Shown one piece after another: positions 32,130-41,734 of a DNA stretch of 64,000 bases (within the stretch, counting starts at the first letter, position 1; each line of letters opens with the position of its first letter). Where the stretch lies: positions 1 to 64,000 of the forward strand of contig CAJTYS010000009.1 in assembly GCA_910583765.1 (NCBI GenBank), in the 5' to 3' direction. The notes under the pieces were generated by a model. It was not told the DNA's origin. It was given only the letters and a program-made list of their open reading frames with translations, and made no database searches. Source of the DNA: an uncultured Eubacteriales bacterium (GTDB lineage: Bacteria; Bacillota; Clostridia; Peptostreptococcales; Anaerovoracaceae). The translations under genes and the position numbers were made by a program.

Positions 32130-33371
32130 CTATTTGTACAGCGGATACTTGTCGCAAAGTTCTTTTACCAGAACCTTAGCCTGCTCCATGGACGCCGCAT
32201 CGTCTGGATTGTTCAGGACCAGGGCCATGGCTTCCACTGTTTTTTCCACGTCTTCTTCCTTGAATCCTCTGCTGGTCATGGCTGGTGTTCCCAGTCGCAG
32301 GCCGCTGGTGATGAACGGACTCTGCGGATCGTTTGGCACCGTGTTCTTGTTGGTGGTGATGTTGGCTTCGTCCAGCAAGTTTTCGGCTCTTTTGCCGGTC
32401 AGATTTTTGTTCACCAGGTTCAGCAGCACCAGATGATTGTCCGTGCCGCCGGAAACCAGGTCAAATCCTTTTGCCAGCAGCGCCTTGGCCAATGCCTGGG
32501 CATTATCAATGACCTGCTGCTGATACACTTTGAACTCCGGCTCCGCCGCTTCTTTAAAGCAGACTGCCTTGGCTGCGATCACGTGCTCCAGAGGGCCGCC
32601 CTGGGTCCCTGGGAAAATGGCCTTGTCAATCGCTTTTGCGTATTGTTCTCTGCAAAGGATCAAACCGCCTCTCGGTCCTCGCAGCGTCTTGTGGGTGGTA
32701 CTGGTGACAATGTCCGCGTATTCCATTGGATTGGCGTGATGCCCAGTAGCCACTAGACCTGCGATGTGAGCCATGTCCACCATGAGAATGGCTCCCACTT
32801 CATCTGCGATTTCTCTGAATCTTTCTGTTTCAATGGTCCTTGGATAAGCGGACGCACCGGCTACGATCAGCTTTGGCTTGTGCTTTTTCGCCAGGTCCCG
32901 CACATTGTCAAAATCAATTCGTTCTGTTTTCGGATCCAATCCATAAGGAACGAAGTTGTAGGAGATGCCGGAAATGTTCACTGGGGAACCATGGGACAAA
33001 TGGCCGCCGTTGGAAAGGTCCATGCCCAGAACCGTGTCGCCATATTTCAAGACTGCCTGATAAACAGCTGTGTTGGCGTTGGCTCCTGAATGAGCCTGGA
33101 CATTGGCGTGCTCCGCGCCAAAGAGCGCTTTTGCCCGCTCAATGGCCATGGTTTCCACTTCATCCACGAATTCACAGCCGCCATAATACCGTTTTCCCGG
33201 ATAGCCCTCTGCGTATTTATTGGTAAGCGCGCTTCCCATTGCCTCCAGAATTTCAAAATTCACGAAGTTTTCGGAAGCGATCATCTCGATCTTCGTTTCC
33301 TGTCTGCCCATTTCCCGCTTGATCGCGGCGCTGATTTCAGGATCAGCCTTGTCCAAATAGTTAAAGTACAT
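32130..33371 (-). CDS. glyA: serine hydroxymethyltransferase
   Basis: A 413-residue PLP enzyme that converts serine and tetrahydrofolate to glycine and methylene-tetrahydrofolate, supplying one-carbon units for purine synthesis. The PLP lysine lies in STTHKTLRGPRGG. The N-terminus (IEMIASENFVN) and the YAEGYPGKRYYGG motif are diagnostic. Start has AAAAAGGAGAT upstream. It is last in an ftsH-PucR regulator-glyA run, with its own terminator after it. Confidence 0.96.
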   Translation of the reverse strand: MYFNYLDKADPEISAAIKREMGRQETKIEMIASENFVNFEILEAMGSALTNKYAEGYPGKRYYGGCEFVDEVETMAIERAKALFGAEHANVQAHSGANANTAVYQAVLKYGDTVLGMDLSNGGHLSHGSPVNISGISYNFVPYGLDPKTERIDFDNVRDLAKKHKPKLIVAGASAYPRTIETERFREIADEVGAILMVDMAHIAGLVATGHHANPMEYADIVTSTTHKTLRGPRGGLILCREQYAKAIDKAIFPGTQGGPLEHVIAAKAVCFKEAAEPEFKVYQQQVIDNAQALAKALLAKGFDLVSGGTDNHLVLLNLVNKNLTGKRAENLLDEANITTNKNTVPNDPQSPFITSGLRLGTPAMTSRGFKEEDVEKTVEAMALVLNNPDDAASMEQAKVLVKELCDKYPLYK

Positions 33372-33400
33372 TCTGTTTTTATCTCCTTTTTCAAAATAGA

Positions 33401-34963
33401 TTAGCTAACAACCCGTTCCAGCCGTTTCAGGGCCAAGGCAATGGTCAGGCCCGGGATGACCCGGTTCCCTGTGATCTCCACCCCCAGCACATCGTTGATG
33501 CGCTTGAGCCTGTACTGGACCGTGTTCGTATGGATCCCCATGAATTCCGCTGTTTTCCCGCTGTTCATCCCCGCGTCCAGGACGAAGGTTTCCAGTGTTT
33601 CCAGCAGCTGCTTTCCTTTGCTTTCGCCGGTGTCTTTAAATGGCTCCAAAAGCTCCATGTAATTTTTTTTCACATACCCGCCTTGGAGCTGGATGTTGAT
33701 GCAATTGCTCACCAAAGTCAGTTCATATTTGGTGAACACTCTCTTGTATGGAAACACGCTCTGCACAAAAGACCAGCTTTCGCCAATGAGCCGGTAAGCG
33801 TCTCCCGCGCCTTCAATGCCATCCAGACCGGTCACATGGAAAATACGGACGGTCTTGTCCTCTTTCAGCTTGTTGAACAGCTTGACGCAGCTGCCCTTTC
33901 CATCGATTTCCACCTCTGGATCATCCCGATCCATGAGGATCATGCCGTAAGTTTCATCACTTTCGCTGATTTTCATGATATGCAGGCCTTCCTGCTTTTC
34001 AAATTCCGTGAGGATGCCCCGATTGATACCTTTGGCAAAGAACACGCTGACAATGTCTTCGCCATCGATTCCAGCCTCATCTTTCAGCGTGTAAGCCAGG
34101 CTCTTGTTGCCCCGCATCAGGGCTTTGATGAACTCGGCCCTCGCGTCTCGCTCTGGCGTGTATTTCCACATGCCCATGGCCAGCTCAATGATTTCCGCCA
34201 GCTTGGTGATCTCTCCGGCTGAATAAGAATCTTCGTTGTCCACAATGAACATGAAATATTTATCATTGTTGATGGTCACCGGACCCCAGTAGGTCAGGAC
34301 CCCGTTCACATCGATCAGCGTATAAACCTCTGACTGCTTTTCCACCTGACGCTCTTTTCCCATGCGAATGGCTTCGGCAATGGTGGTTTTGTGGCGGGTT
34401 TCCACAGAGAGAATCGGGTTAAAATCCTCGCTGAGAAGGATCAGCTGGAAATCGTTGTTAATGGCTGCTTCTCTTACTGCGGACTGGAAACTGCCGTGCT
34501 TTTCAAAATTCAGCAAGTGAAAAATGGTGTTGCTGATGAGCCGGTTGCTGAAATTATCACTGTAAAGCACCTTTTCCATGATCTGGGTGATGACCTGCGA
34601 ATAATGGACGCCGCTGTCCTTTGGCATGACGATCAGCGGCAGCTTTGCTTCCTCAGCCGCACGGATCACCTTTTTATCCAAGGACCGCACCACGTTTCCC
34701 ACATAAAAAACCACCAGCGCCGCATGCCCGTCCGCAGCCACCTGTTTGATGATCTCGCATTGTCTGGCAATATCGCCGCGCACTGCGAAAAATCCTGTAA
34801 GGAGCATTTCCCCCTTGTCTGTGTATGTGCTGATTTCATTGGGGTCGGCGGCTTCTAAAACAGAAACCGCCTTCACGTCCCTCTCTAGCTGAGAAGCGCC
34901 CGCGGCGACCTTCGCCCCCTTGAAGGTGCTTAATTCCAAGCAATCCTTTACTGTAACTTTCAT
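33401..34963 (-). CDS. PucR family transcriptional regulator
   Basis: A 520-residue regulator. The N-terminal PucR domain (about 1-125: DCLELSTFKGAKVAAG through LPLIVMPKD), a central GGDEF-like segment and the C-terminal helix-turn-helix (NSGKTAEFMGIHTNTVQYRLKRINDVLG, about 475-510) follow the family plan. Founding members control purine catabolism genes; others control amino-acid use. It lies between ftsH (three bases away) and glyA (30 bases), so it may regulate glycine or one-carbon metabolism or itself. The effector is not visible. Confidence 0.9.
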   Translation of the reverse strand: MKVTVKDCLELSTFKGAKVAAGASQLERDVKAVSVLEAADPNEISTYTDKGEMLLTGFFAVRGDIARQCEIIKQVAADGHAALVVFYVGNVVRSLDKKVIRAAEEAKLPLIVMPKDSGVHYSQVITQIMEKVLYSDNFSNRLISNTIFHLLNFEKHGSFQSAVREAAINNDFQLILLSEDFNPILSVETRHKTTIAEAIRMGKERQVEKQSEVYTLIDVNGVLTYWGPVTINNDKYFMFIVDNEDSYSAGEITKLAEIIELAMGMWKYTPERDARAEFIKALMRGNKSLAYTLKDEAGIDGEDIVSVFFAKGINRGILTEFEKQEGLHIMKISESDETYGMILMDRDDPEVEIDGKGSCVKLFNKLKEDKTVRIFHVTGLDGIEGAGDAYRLIGESWSFVQSVFPYKRVFTKYELTLVSNCINIQLQGGYVKKNYMELLEPFKDTGESKGKQLLETLETFVLDAGMNSGKTAEFMGIHTNTVQYRLKRINDVLGVEITGNRVIPGLTIALALKRLERVVS

Positions 34964-34966
34964 CGA

Positions 34967-37156
34967 TCAATCCTCTTCATTGTCATCCGAGGCTTTCTTG
35001 TTTTTCTGCTCAGATGGCTGTTCAGCCTGTTCCTCTGGCTCTGTATCTGACTCTTCTTCTAATTCTTCATCATCGTCCGCGAAATAATCGCCATCGTATT
35101 TGGCTAATTCTTCTTCGCTGGGCATGTCGTCATCCACGTATTCTTCCTCATCGTCTTCTGTCATCCAGTTTTTCTCCTGGTCTGGCATCCGCCCTGTGTC
35201 AAGGATCATGGCCTCTTCTCTGGCCGCTTCTTCCTCTTCCTGCTCTTTCAGACGCTTTGCGGCTTCTTCCGCTTCCGCGGCGTTTTTCTCCCTGCGCTGG
35301 TCTTCTTCTTCCATGACCTGATCCACCAGTTCTTTTGCCGTCATTTTTCCGCTGTACAAAAGCTCGAACTGTTCGCCGTCAAGGGTCTCGATTTCAAGGA
35401 GGGCCTCTGCCACAGTATTGAGTTTATCCAGGTTTTCACTGAGGATGGCCTTGGCTTCTTCAAAGCAGGCTTCCACGATGTTTTTCACTTCTTCGTCAAT
35501 TTCAGACGCAGTCTCCTCAGAATAATTCTGCCTGGTGGAAAAATCTTTTCCCAGGAACACTTCATCGGAAGAGCTGTAGTTGACAGGTCCCAGTTTGTCA
35601 CTGAAACCGTATTTTGTCACCATGTCTTTGGCGATCTCCGTAGCCCGCATGATATCGTTGCTGGCACCGGTGCTGATATCGTCCAGGGTCAGGAGCTCCG
35701 CGACCCTGCCGCCCAGCAAGTGAATGATCTGCTCCCGCATGGTGGTCTTTGTTCCGTAATATTTGTCTTCCTTTGGCAGGATCATGGTGAACCCGCCGGC
35801 CCTGCCTCTTGGCACAATGGTGATTTGATGCACTGGATCCGTCTTTGGCAGGGAATGTGCCACCACTGCGTGCCCTGCTTCGTGGAAAGCAGTGAGCTTT
35901 CTCTCTTCTTCGCTGATGACCCGACTCTTTTTCTCCGGTCCGGCGATGACCTTGGTGATGGCTTCTTCGATCTCGTCCATGCGGATCTTCATGCCGTTTC
36001 TCCTGGCTGTCAGCAGAGCGGCTTCGTTGAGCATGTTTTCGATGTCAGCAGGGGTGAATCCCGGCGTGCGCCTTGCCAGTACTTTTGGATCCACCTCTTC
36101 TGCCAGAGGTTTATTTTTGGAATGAACGCGGAAGATCTCTTCTCTGCCCTTGATGTCCGGCGCGCCGATGACCACCTGACGGTCAAAACGGCCTGGCCGC
36201 AGGAGGGCTGGGTCAAGGATATCCGGTCTGTTTGTAGCAGCCAGGATAATGATTCCTGTGTTTTCACCAAAGCCGTCCATTTCCACCAGCAGCTGGTTCA
36301 AGGTCTGTTCTCTTTCATCATGACCGCCGCCCAGTCCCGCGCCTCTTTTGCGGCCCACTGCGTCGATCTCATCGATAAATATGATGCACGGTGAATTTTT
36401 TTTCGCTTGCTCGAACAGGTCTCTGACCCGAGAAGCGCCCACGCCCACGAACATTTCCACGAAATCAGAACCACTGATGGTGAAAAACGGCACGCCTGCT
36501 TCGCCTGCCGCGGCTTTTGAGATGTAAGTCTTACCAGTCCCCGGAGGCCCCACAAGGAGAATGCCCTTTGGGATCCTGGCTCCCAGGCTGTTGTATTTTT
36601 TCGGATTGCGCAGAAAATCCACGACTTCCGACAATTCTTCTTTTTCTTCGTCCAGGCCAGCCACGTCTTCAAAGGTCACTTTGCGAAGATCGCTGTCCTT
36701 CTGCAGCTTTGCCCTGCTCTTACCAAAGGACATGGCTTTGCCGCCGCCTCCGCTCTGGTTCATGATGATAAAGAAAAAGAACACCAGCGCGCCGATCATG
36801 ATCAGGGTCGGCAGCAGGCTCAGCAGGATGGAATCCTTTGGCGGTTCATCCGTTTTGTACTTCAAGCTTTTGTCTTCGATCTTTGGGTATACGTAATTCT
36901 GGTTGAACCATTGAAGGTCAAGGGCATTGGAGGCAAAAGCGTATACTTTTTTCTCATCCTTCAATGTGGCGCTGATCTTTGTCTCCGTGATGTTGATTTC
37001 CTCGATTTTATCATCAGCAGCATATTCAGACATAGTGGAAAACGTCACTTCTTTTTCCGCTTCGCCGTCCTCCCCTCTGCTGTAAAACCATGCCATAGCG
37101 AGCACCAGCCCGAATATGATCAGGTAAATCCCAATATTTTTTGATAACCTTTTCAA
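34967..37156 (-). CDS. ftsH: ATP-dependent zinc metalloprotease FtsH
   Basis: A 729-residue membrane protease that degrades misfolded and regulatory proteins. It has two N-terminal membrane helices (about 8-25 and 109-132), the AAA+ domain with GPPGTGKT (203-210) and FIDEIDA (260-266), and the zinc site HEAGH (425-429) with the third ligand in LDDISTGASND. The start is TTG (37156), eight bases after GGGAGG. The last ~115 residues form an unusual highly acidic, Glu/Asp-rich tail beyond the usual end near 610-650. A sigmaA promoter lies 67 bases upstream, at the tilS 3' end. Confidence 0.96.
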   Translation of the reverse strand: MKRLSKNIGIYLIIFGLVLAMAWFYSRGEDGEAEKEVTFSTMSEYAADDKIEEINITETKISATLKDEKKVYAFASNALDLQWFNQNYVYPKIEDKSLKYKTDEPPKDSILLSLLPTLIMIGALVFFFFIIMNQSGGGGKAMSFGKSRAKLQKDSDLRKVTFEDVAGLDEEKEELSEVVDFLRNPKKYNSLGARIPKGILLVGPPGTGKTYISKAAAGEAGVPFFTISGSDFVEMFVGVGASRVRDLFEQAKKNSPCIIFIDEIDAVGRKRGAGLGGGHDEREQTLNQLLVEMDGFGENTGIIILAATNRPDILDPALLRPGRFDRQVVIGAPDIKGREEIFRVHSKNKPLAEEVDPKVLARRTPGFTPADIENMLNEAALLTARRNGMKIRMDEIEEAITKVIAGPEKKSRVISEEERKLTAFHEAGHAVVAHSLPKTDPVHQITIVPRGRAGGFTMILPKEDKYYGTKTTMREQIIHLLGGRVAELLTLDDISTGASNDIMRATEIAKDMVTKYGFSDKLGPVNYSSSDEVFLGKDFSTRQNYSEETASEIDEEVKNIVEACFEEAKAILSENLDKLNTVAEALLEIETLDGEQFELLYSGKMTAKELVDQVMEEEDQRREKNAAEAEEAAKRLKEQEEEEAAREEAMILDTGRMPDQEKNWMTEDDEEEYVDDDMPSEEELAKYDGDYFADDDEELEEESDTEPEEQAEQPSEQKNKKASDDNEED

Positions 37157-37222
37157 TTTGTCGTCCTCCCGTAACGGTAAATCGTGTCTAATTTTGTTCT
37201 ATTATCCAAAATTGAGTATGCT

Positions 37223-37251
37223 ATTTTATCATATTTCACAAATAATTTCAA
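37223..37251 (-). promoter_or_regulatory. sigmaA promoter of ftsH
   Basis: TTGAAA (37246-37251), 17 bases, TAAAAT (37223-37228) on the minus strand. The -35 lies inside the last codons of tilS and the -10 directly follows the tilS stop, so ftsH can be transcribed apart from tilS. Confidence 0.75.
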
Positions 37252-38635
37252 GAGTCAGGACCCTTTTTGTCTCTTGATCCACCTTGTATTTTTCGCTGTA
37301 GCGATGCCGCTTCAACGGGCCGCCTTCTGCCGCCACGATCCACAGCGCTTCGCTGCCTATGGCTGCCAGGGGCACGCTGTCTCTTTCTTCTTTCGGCACT
37401 TTCTGATCCACAAAGAAATCCTGCAGCTTTTTGCTGCCATTTTTCAAGCTCAAGTAATCGCCTGCCCGCCTGCTTCGCAAGTGGATTTCCCGAGTCTCGT
37501 GGTGCTGACAGATTTTGTCGTAATCAAACACTGCCGCGTTTTTCAGATTATCCAGAGCAGCCTGCTTTTCGTCCTCCAGTTCTATGATCTGGACCCGCAG
37601 CCTAGCTCCTGGCAGCCCGCGCTTGCCGCTTTCCTCTTTTTTGTAAAACCGCAGGTTCCCATACTGAATCCGCATGGCATGGTTTTTGGGGAAATCCAAA
37701 GACGCAGAGGGCGTCCTACTTTCGATCAGGCGGTCCGCGGCTTCCAGGTGGCTGGCAGCGACATCCTGACTCAGGCCTGCTGTTTCCAAAGCTTTCATGA
37801 TCACTCTGCGGCGGATGGGTCTTCTCAGGCTCCGGATCCCTTCCAGATCCAGCTGGCTGTCAGGCCGCAGCAGCCGCTGATATTCCTGCTCCGCGGTCTG
37901 CCACAAATAGTTCTTGTCGTCCGCGGCGATCTTGCTGAGACGGATCAGCGCGTCAATGATATTAGGATTAAACGCTTCCTGCAAATATGGCAGCAGCTGG
38001 AGCCTGATCTTGTTTCTGGTATAGATGGGCTGGCTATTGGTGTGATCGGTTCTTGGCTGGAGATTTTCTGTCTGACAATAGGCTTCGATGTCTTTTCTCC
38101 GAACATCCAAAAGAGGCCGGATAATCTGATATCCCTCTTCTTTTCTGCTGTAAGGGATTCCCGCCAGACCGTCTGGTCCGCTGCCCCGCAATAGGCGCAG
38201 CAGCACGGTTTCTGCCTGGTCTTCCGCGTTTTGCGCCACTGCGATCTTGATGTTTTTAGGTCCCACGCCATTTTGTTCCAAGCTGCGGGCGACCTTTCGG
38301 AAAGACTCGTATCTGGCTTTCCGGCCAGCTTCTTCGCTGGTCATGCCCAGCTCCTTTGCCATGGCGCCGCAGTCGTAAACGAAGGGGATGCAGGCAATGC
38401 CCCTTGCTTCGCACAGGGCCTCCACATAAGCCTGGTCTTCTTCTGCCGCTCCTGGCCGAAACTTGTGATTCACATGGACTGCGTAGAGCGCCATGTCCAT
38501 TTCCTGGCGCAGATGGTTCAACACATGAAAAAGGCACACGGAATCAGGGCCTCCGGAAAGGCCGATGATCACATGGTCGCCTCTTTGGACCAGCTGATGC
38601 TGGCCGATTGTTTTTTTAATCGTTTCTGTTACCAT
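37229..38635 (-). CDS. tilS: tRNA(Ile)-lysidine synthetase
   Basis: A 468-residue ATP-dependent ligase that adds lysine to the wobble cytidine of tRNA-Ile. The N-terminal P-loop SGGPDS (27-32) and the following VHVNHKFR and AQNAEDQAETVLLRLLRGSG motifs are typical. The C-terminal TilS domain with DYLSLKNGSKKLQDFFVDQKVP is complete. It precedes ftsH, the common tilS-ftsH order in Firmicutes. Confidence 0.94.
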   Translation of the reverse strand: MVTETIKKTIGQHQLVQRGDHVIIGLSGGPDSVCLFHVLNHLRQEMDMALYAVHVNHKFRPGAAEEDQAYVEALCEARGIACIPFVYDCGAMAKELGMTSEEAGRKARYESFRKVARSLEQNGVGPKNIKIAVAQNAEDQAETVLLRLLRGSGPDGLAGIPYSRKEEGYQIIRPLLDVRRKDIEAYCQTENLQPRTDHTNSQPIYTRNKIRLQLLPYLQEAFNPNIIDALIRLSKIAADDKNYLWQTAEQEYQRLLRPDSQLDLEGIRSLRRPIRRRVIMKALETAGLSQDVAASHLEAADRLIESRTPSASLDFPKNHAMRIQYGNLRFYKKEESGKRGLPGARLRVQIIELEDEKQAALDNLKNAAVFDYDKICQHHETREIHLRSRRAGDYLSLKNGSKKLQDFFVDQKVPKEERDSVPLAAIGSEALWIVAAEGGPLKRHRYSEKYKVDQETKRVLTLEIICEI

Positions 38636-38657
38636 ACGTTTATTTTACACATGCATC

Positions 38658-38674
38658 CACGCGGAAATCCGCGT
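38658..38674. repeat. short perfect hairpin between uppP and tilS
   Basis: ACGCGGA-AA-TCCGCGT with a following T-run only on the plus strand. It is shaped like a terminator for plus-strand (antisense) transcription, although both neighbours read on the minus strand. It may block antisense transcripts entering uppP. Confidence 0.45.
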
Positions 38675-38679
38675 TTTTT

Positions 38680-39480
38680 CTAAAACAGGACCTGAATCCC
38701 AAAGTATCCTAGAACAATGACGCCCAGGATGATTCTGTACCAGCCAAACACTTTGAAGTCGTGCTTTTTGATATACCCCATGAGGAATTTGATGGCGGCC
38801 AAAGAAACGAGGAACGCCACGATCATGCCATTGAGCAGCAGCACGGCCTCATTGGGCGTAAAGGAAAACCCGAATTTCACCAGCTTTAGCAGGCTGGCGC
38901 CGAACATGACCGGTATGGCCAGGAAAAATGTGAATTCCGCAGCCACTGTCCTGGAAACGCCGATCATCAAGCCACCCAAAATCGTGGCCCCTGACCTGGA
39001 CGTGCCGGGGAACACAGCGGCGATCAGCTGGAAAAAACCGATGATCAGCGCCTGTTTGTACGTCAAATCGTCTATGCTCAGCACTTTTGGACTGGCATGT
39101 TTGTTTCTGTTTTCTATGACAATGAACAGGACACCAAATATGATCAGCATGATGGCCACGGTCTGATAGTTGTAAAACAGCGCATTGAACACATCGTCAA
39201 AGAGCAATCCAATGACAGCCGCCGGAATACAGGCCACGATGATCTTGAACCACATGATCCAGGTCTTTTTGCTGGTCGGGATCAGCCGTCTCCAATAAAT
39301 CACCACCACCGCCAGGATCGCGCCCAGCTGGATGACCACCAAGAACATTTCCATGAATTCCGGTGATACGTTCATTTTGATGAATTCATCCACCAGGATC
39401 ATATGGCCGGTGCTGCTGATTGGCAGCCATTCCGTGATGCCTTCCACAATGCCTAGAATAATCGCTTTTAAAATTTCCAT
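38680..39480 (-). CDS. uppP: undecaprenyl-diphosphatase
   Basis: A 266-residue, eight-helix membrane enzyme that recycles undecaprenyl pyrophosphate to the lipid carrier of wall synthesis; also known as the bacitracin-resistance protein BacA. Both active-site signatures are present: EGITEWLPISSTGH near residue 15 and PGTSRSGATI near residue 158. Length is normal. It lies 44 bases before tilS on the same strand. Confidence 0.95.
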   Translation of the reverse strand: MEILKAIILGIVEGITEWLPISSTGHMILVDEFIKMNVSPEFMEMFLVVIQLGAILAVVVIYWRRLIPTSKKTWIMWFKIIVACIPAAVIGLLFDDVFNALFYNYQTVAIMLIIFGVLFIVIENRNKHASPKVLSIDDLTYKQALIIGFFQLIAAVFPGTSRSGATILGGLMIGVSRTVAAEFTFFLAIPVMFGASLLKLVKFGFSFTPNEAVLLLNGMIVAFLVSLAAIKFLMGYIKKHDFKVFGWYRIILGVIVLGYFGIQVLF

Positions 39481-39724
39481 TCCTTCTTCTCCCCTTTTTT
39501 TAAGTCTGTCAATGATTGTATCATTAAATGAAGGGTTTGTCTCCTAGTCCTGGGAAAAAAATAGAAAAAGAATGGCGGCCGAGTCAGTGGGAAGCGTTGA
39601 TATCCGCCCTTGGCCGCGAAGCTGCCGCCCGTTTGTCGAAAATTAAATCGCCCTGTCCTGCCCCTTTTGTGGTACAATGGCAATAGATTGAAGCATCGCG
39701 GGGCTGCATTAGAAAATGCTCAGG

Positions 39725-39770
39725 CCGGATTTCAGAGAACATGAAGTGTTGATTGCGGGCGAGCGGTAAA
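39725..39770 (+). pseudogene. 3' scar of a lost AAA/PD-(D/E)XK gene copy
   Basis: The bases 39743-39770 match the last 28 bases of the downstream ATPase gene (41533-41560) at 27 positions, including the stop codon. In frame they encode EVLIAGER-stop, the exact C-terminus of that protein. The rest of the copy is gone. The 330-base gap 39481-39810 otherwise holds no gene. Confidence 0.75.
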
Positions 39771-39810
39771 ACGGCTGGGCACGGCTATCAAAGGGACAGG
39801 AGGAAGGAAC

Positions 39811-41559
39811 ATGAGAAGAACTATAGGAATTGGAATCCAAGACTTTGAAAAAATACGGGAACGTCAATGTTTTTACGTGGACAAGACCTATTTCATAAAG
39901 GAATGGTGGGAGAGACAGGATGACGTGACGCTGATTACCCGTCCTAGGCGCTTTGGAAAAACCTTGCTCATGAGCACGTTGGAAAAGTTCTTTTCCGCGG
40001 ATTATAAAGAGCGAAGCGATTTGTTCGAGGGACTTTCTATCTGGAAAGATAAAGAATATCGAGGACTGCGGGGGACTTACCCAGTGGTTTTTCTCAGCTT
40101 CGCGAATGTTAAAGAAACTTCTTTTTCCCAAGCCCGTGAAAGCATTTGCAGGACCATCCGGCGATTATACAAAAAGTTCGATTTTCTGCTGGAAACAGAT
40201 CTCCTCAATGAGGAAGAAAAAAGAGAATTCCGCAGCGTATCCGCTAACATGAACGACAGCCAGGCCTCGGTTTCGCTGTTAGCCTTGTCGGACTACTTGT
40301 CCCGCTTCTATAAAAAGAAGGCCATCGTCCTTCTGGACGAGTACGACACGCCCATGCAGGAAGCATACGTGAACGGTTACTGGGATGAAATGACGGCCTT
40401 CATCAGAAGCCTGTTCAATTCCACCTTCAAAACCAACCCGTATCTGGAGCGGGCCCTCATGACCGGCATCACCAGGGTCAGCAGGGAATCCATCTTTTCC
40501 GATTTGAACAACCTGGAAGTGGTCACTACCACCTCCAACAAATACGCGGATTGCTTTGGCTTCACGGAGGATGAGGTTTTCACTGCTTTAGATCAACAGG
40601 GTTTATCGGATCGGAAGGAGGAAGTTAAGGCCTGGTACGATGGTTTTACCTTCGGAAACAAGAGCGACATCTACAACCCATGGTCCATTTCCAATTACTT
40701 GGACGCCAGAGAAGCCGCCCCTTATTGGGCCAATTCCAGTTCCAATGGACTGGCGGGCCAGTTGATCAGAGAAGGCGGTAAGTCTGTGAAACAGGACTTT
40801 GAAACGCTGCTGCGAGGCGGGACGCTGGAGAAAGAGATCGACGAGCAGATCGTATATGGCGAGCTGCAGAAAAGGAAAAACGCTGTCTGGAGCTTGCTGC
40901 TGGCCAGCGGCTATTTGAAAGTCACAGCAAAGAAGCGTTCTTCTGACGCGGGCCGCCCAGTTTATTCTCTAGCTTTGACCAATCGGGAAGTGAAAGAAAT
41001 GTTCGAATCCATGGTGCGAAGTTGGTTCGAGGATTCCACGGATAATTACAACGACTTCATCAAAGCCCTGCTTTTTGATGATCTGAAAGCCATGAACAAG
41101 TACATGAATGATGTGGCTCTAGCCACCTTCAGCTATTTTGACACAGGAAAGAAGCCTTCAAACTCTGAACCAGAACGCTTTCACGCTGTGGAAGCGATCA
41201 CTAAGAATTTCGACGAGCAAAATTCAAGTGCCTGCTTCTATCACGGCTTTGTCTTAGGCCTGATGGTGGAGCTTTCAGGCAGATACGCCCTCACTTCCAA
41301 TCGTGAAAGCGGCTTCGGCCGGTATGACGTGATGCTGGAACCCCTGAAACCAGAGGATGACGCCATGATCCTGGAATTCAAAATTCATGACTCTGAAGAT
41401 GAGAAAGACCTGGAAGAAACGGCTGCGGCGGCTCTTGCTCAGATCGAGGAAAAGAAATACGCCGCCATGTTGGAAGCCAAAGGAATCCCAGCGCAGCGGA
41501 TCCGCGAGTACGGCTTTGCTTTCAAAGGGCAGGAAGTGTTGATCGCGGGCGAGCGGTAA
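39811..41559 (+). CDS. AAA-ATPase-like protein with PD-(D/E)XK nuclease domain
   Basis: A 582-residue protein of the AAA-ATPase_like / DUF1703 family. The N-terminus has FYVDKTYFI and the P-loop variant RPRRFGKT, with VLLDEYDTP as Walker B. A middle PWSISNYL segment precedes the C-terminal nuclease-like core YDVMLEP...ILEFK with acidic and lysine residues. Start ATG has ACAGGAGGAAGG upstream. Such genes often occur in many copies per genome and are thought to be mobile or defence-related, without proof. A second family member lies at 56451-58055, and a scar of another copy lies directly upstream. Confidence 0.85.
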   Translation: MRRTIGIGIQDFEKIRERQCFYVDKTYFIKEWWERQDDVTLITRPRRFGKTLLMSTLEKFFSADYKERSDLFEGLSIWKDKEYRGLRGTYPVVFLSFANVKETSFSQARESICRTIRRLYKKFDFLLETDLLNEEEKREFRSVSANMNDSQASVSLLALSDYLSRFYKKKAIVLLDEYDTPMQEAYVNGYWDEMTAFIRSLFNSTFKTNPYLERALMTGITRVSRESIFSDLNNLEVVTTTSNKYADCFGFTEDEVFTALDQQGLSDRKEEVKAWYDGFTFGNKSDIYNPWSISNYLDAREAAPYWANSSSNGLAGQLIREGGKSVKQDFETLLRGGTLEKEIDEQIVYGELQKRKNAVWSLLLASGYLKVTAKKRSSDAGRPVYSLALTNREVKEMFESMVRSWFEDSTDNYNDFIKALLFDDLKAMNKYMNDVALATFSYFDTGKKPSNSEPERFHAVEAITKNFDEQNSSACFYHGFVLGLMVELSGRYALTSNRESGFGRYDVMLEPLKPEDDAMILEFKIHDSEDEKDLEETAAAALAQIEEKKYAAMLEAKGIPAQRIREYGFAFKGQEVLIAGER

Positions 41560-41692
41560 AGTGATTTTCTCAGCCCTTTACCTGTATGGTATGGGCAGAT
41601 CGAACAAAGTCATCTTCGCCCATTCTCTTTCATCAGTAGACTTTGTTGATATTCCAGAAATACCGCAGACCATATTTCCTATATAAACAAAC

Positions 41693-41721
41693 AGACTGCC
41701 GCATCAATCATACGGCAGTCT
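41693..41721 (-). terminator. terminator after the cytidylate-kinase-like gene
   Basis: AGACTGCCG and CGGCAGTCT form a 9-bp perfect stem followed on the minus strand by GTTTGTTT, and on the plus strand by TATTAG. It lies between convergent genes, so it may serve both. It would end the purine operon transcript. Confidence 0.75.
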
Positions 41722-41734
41722 TATTAGTTTTCCC

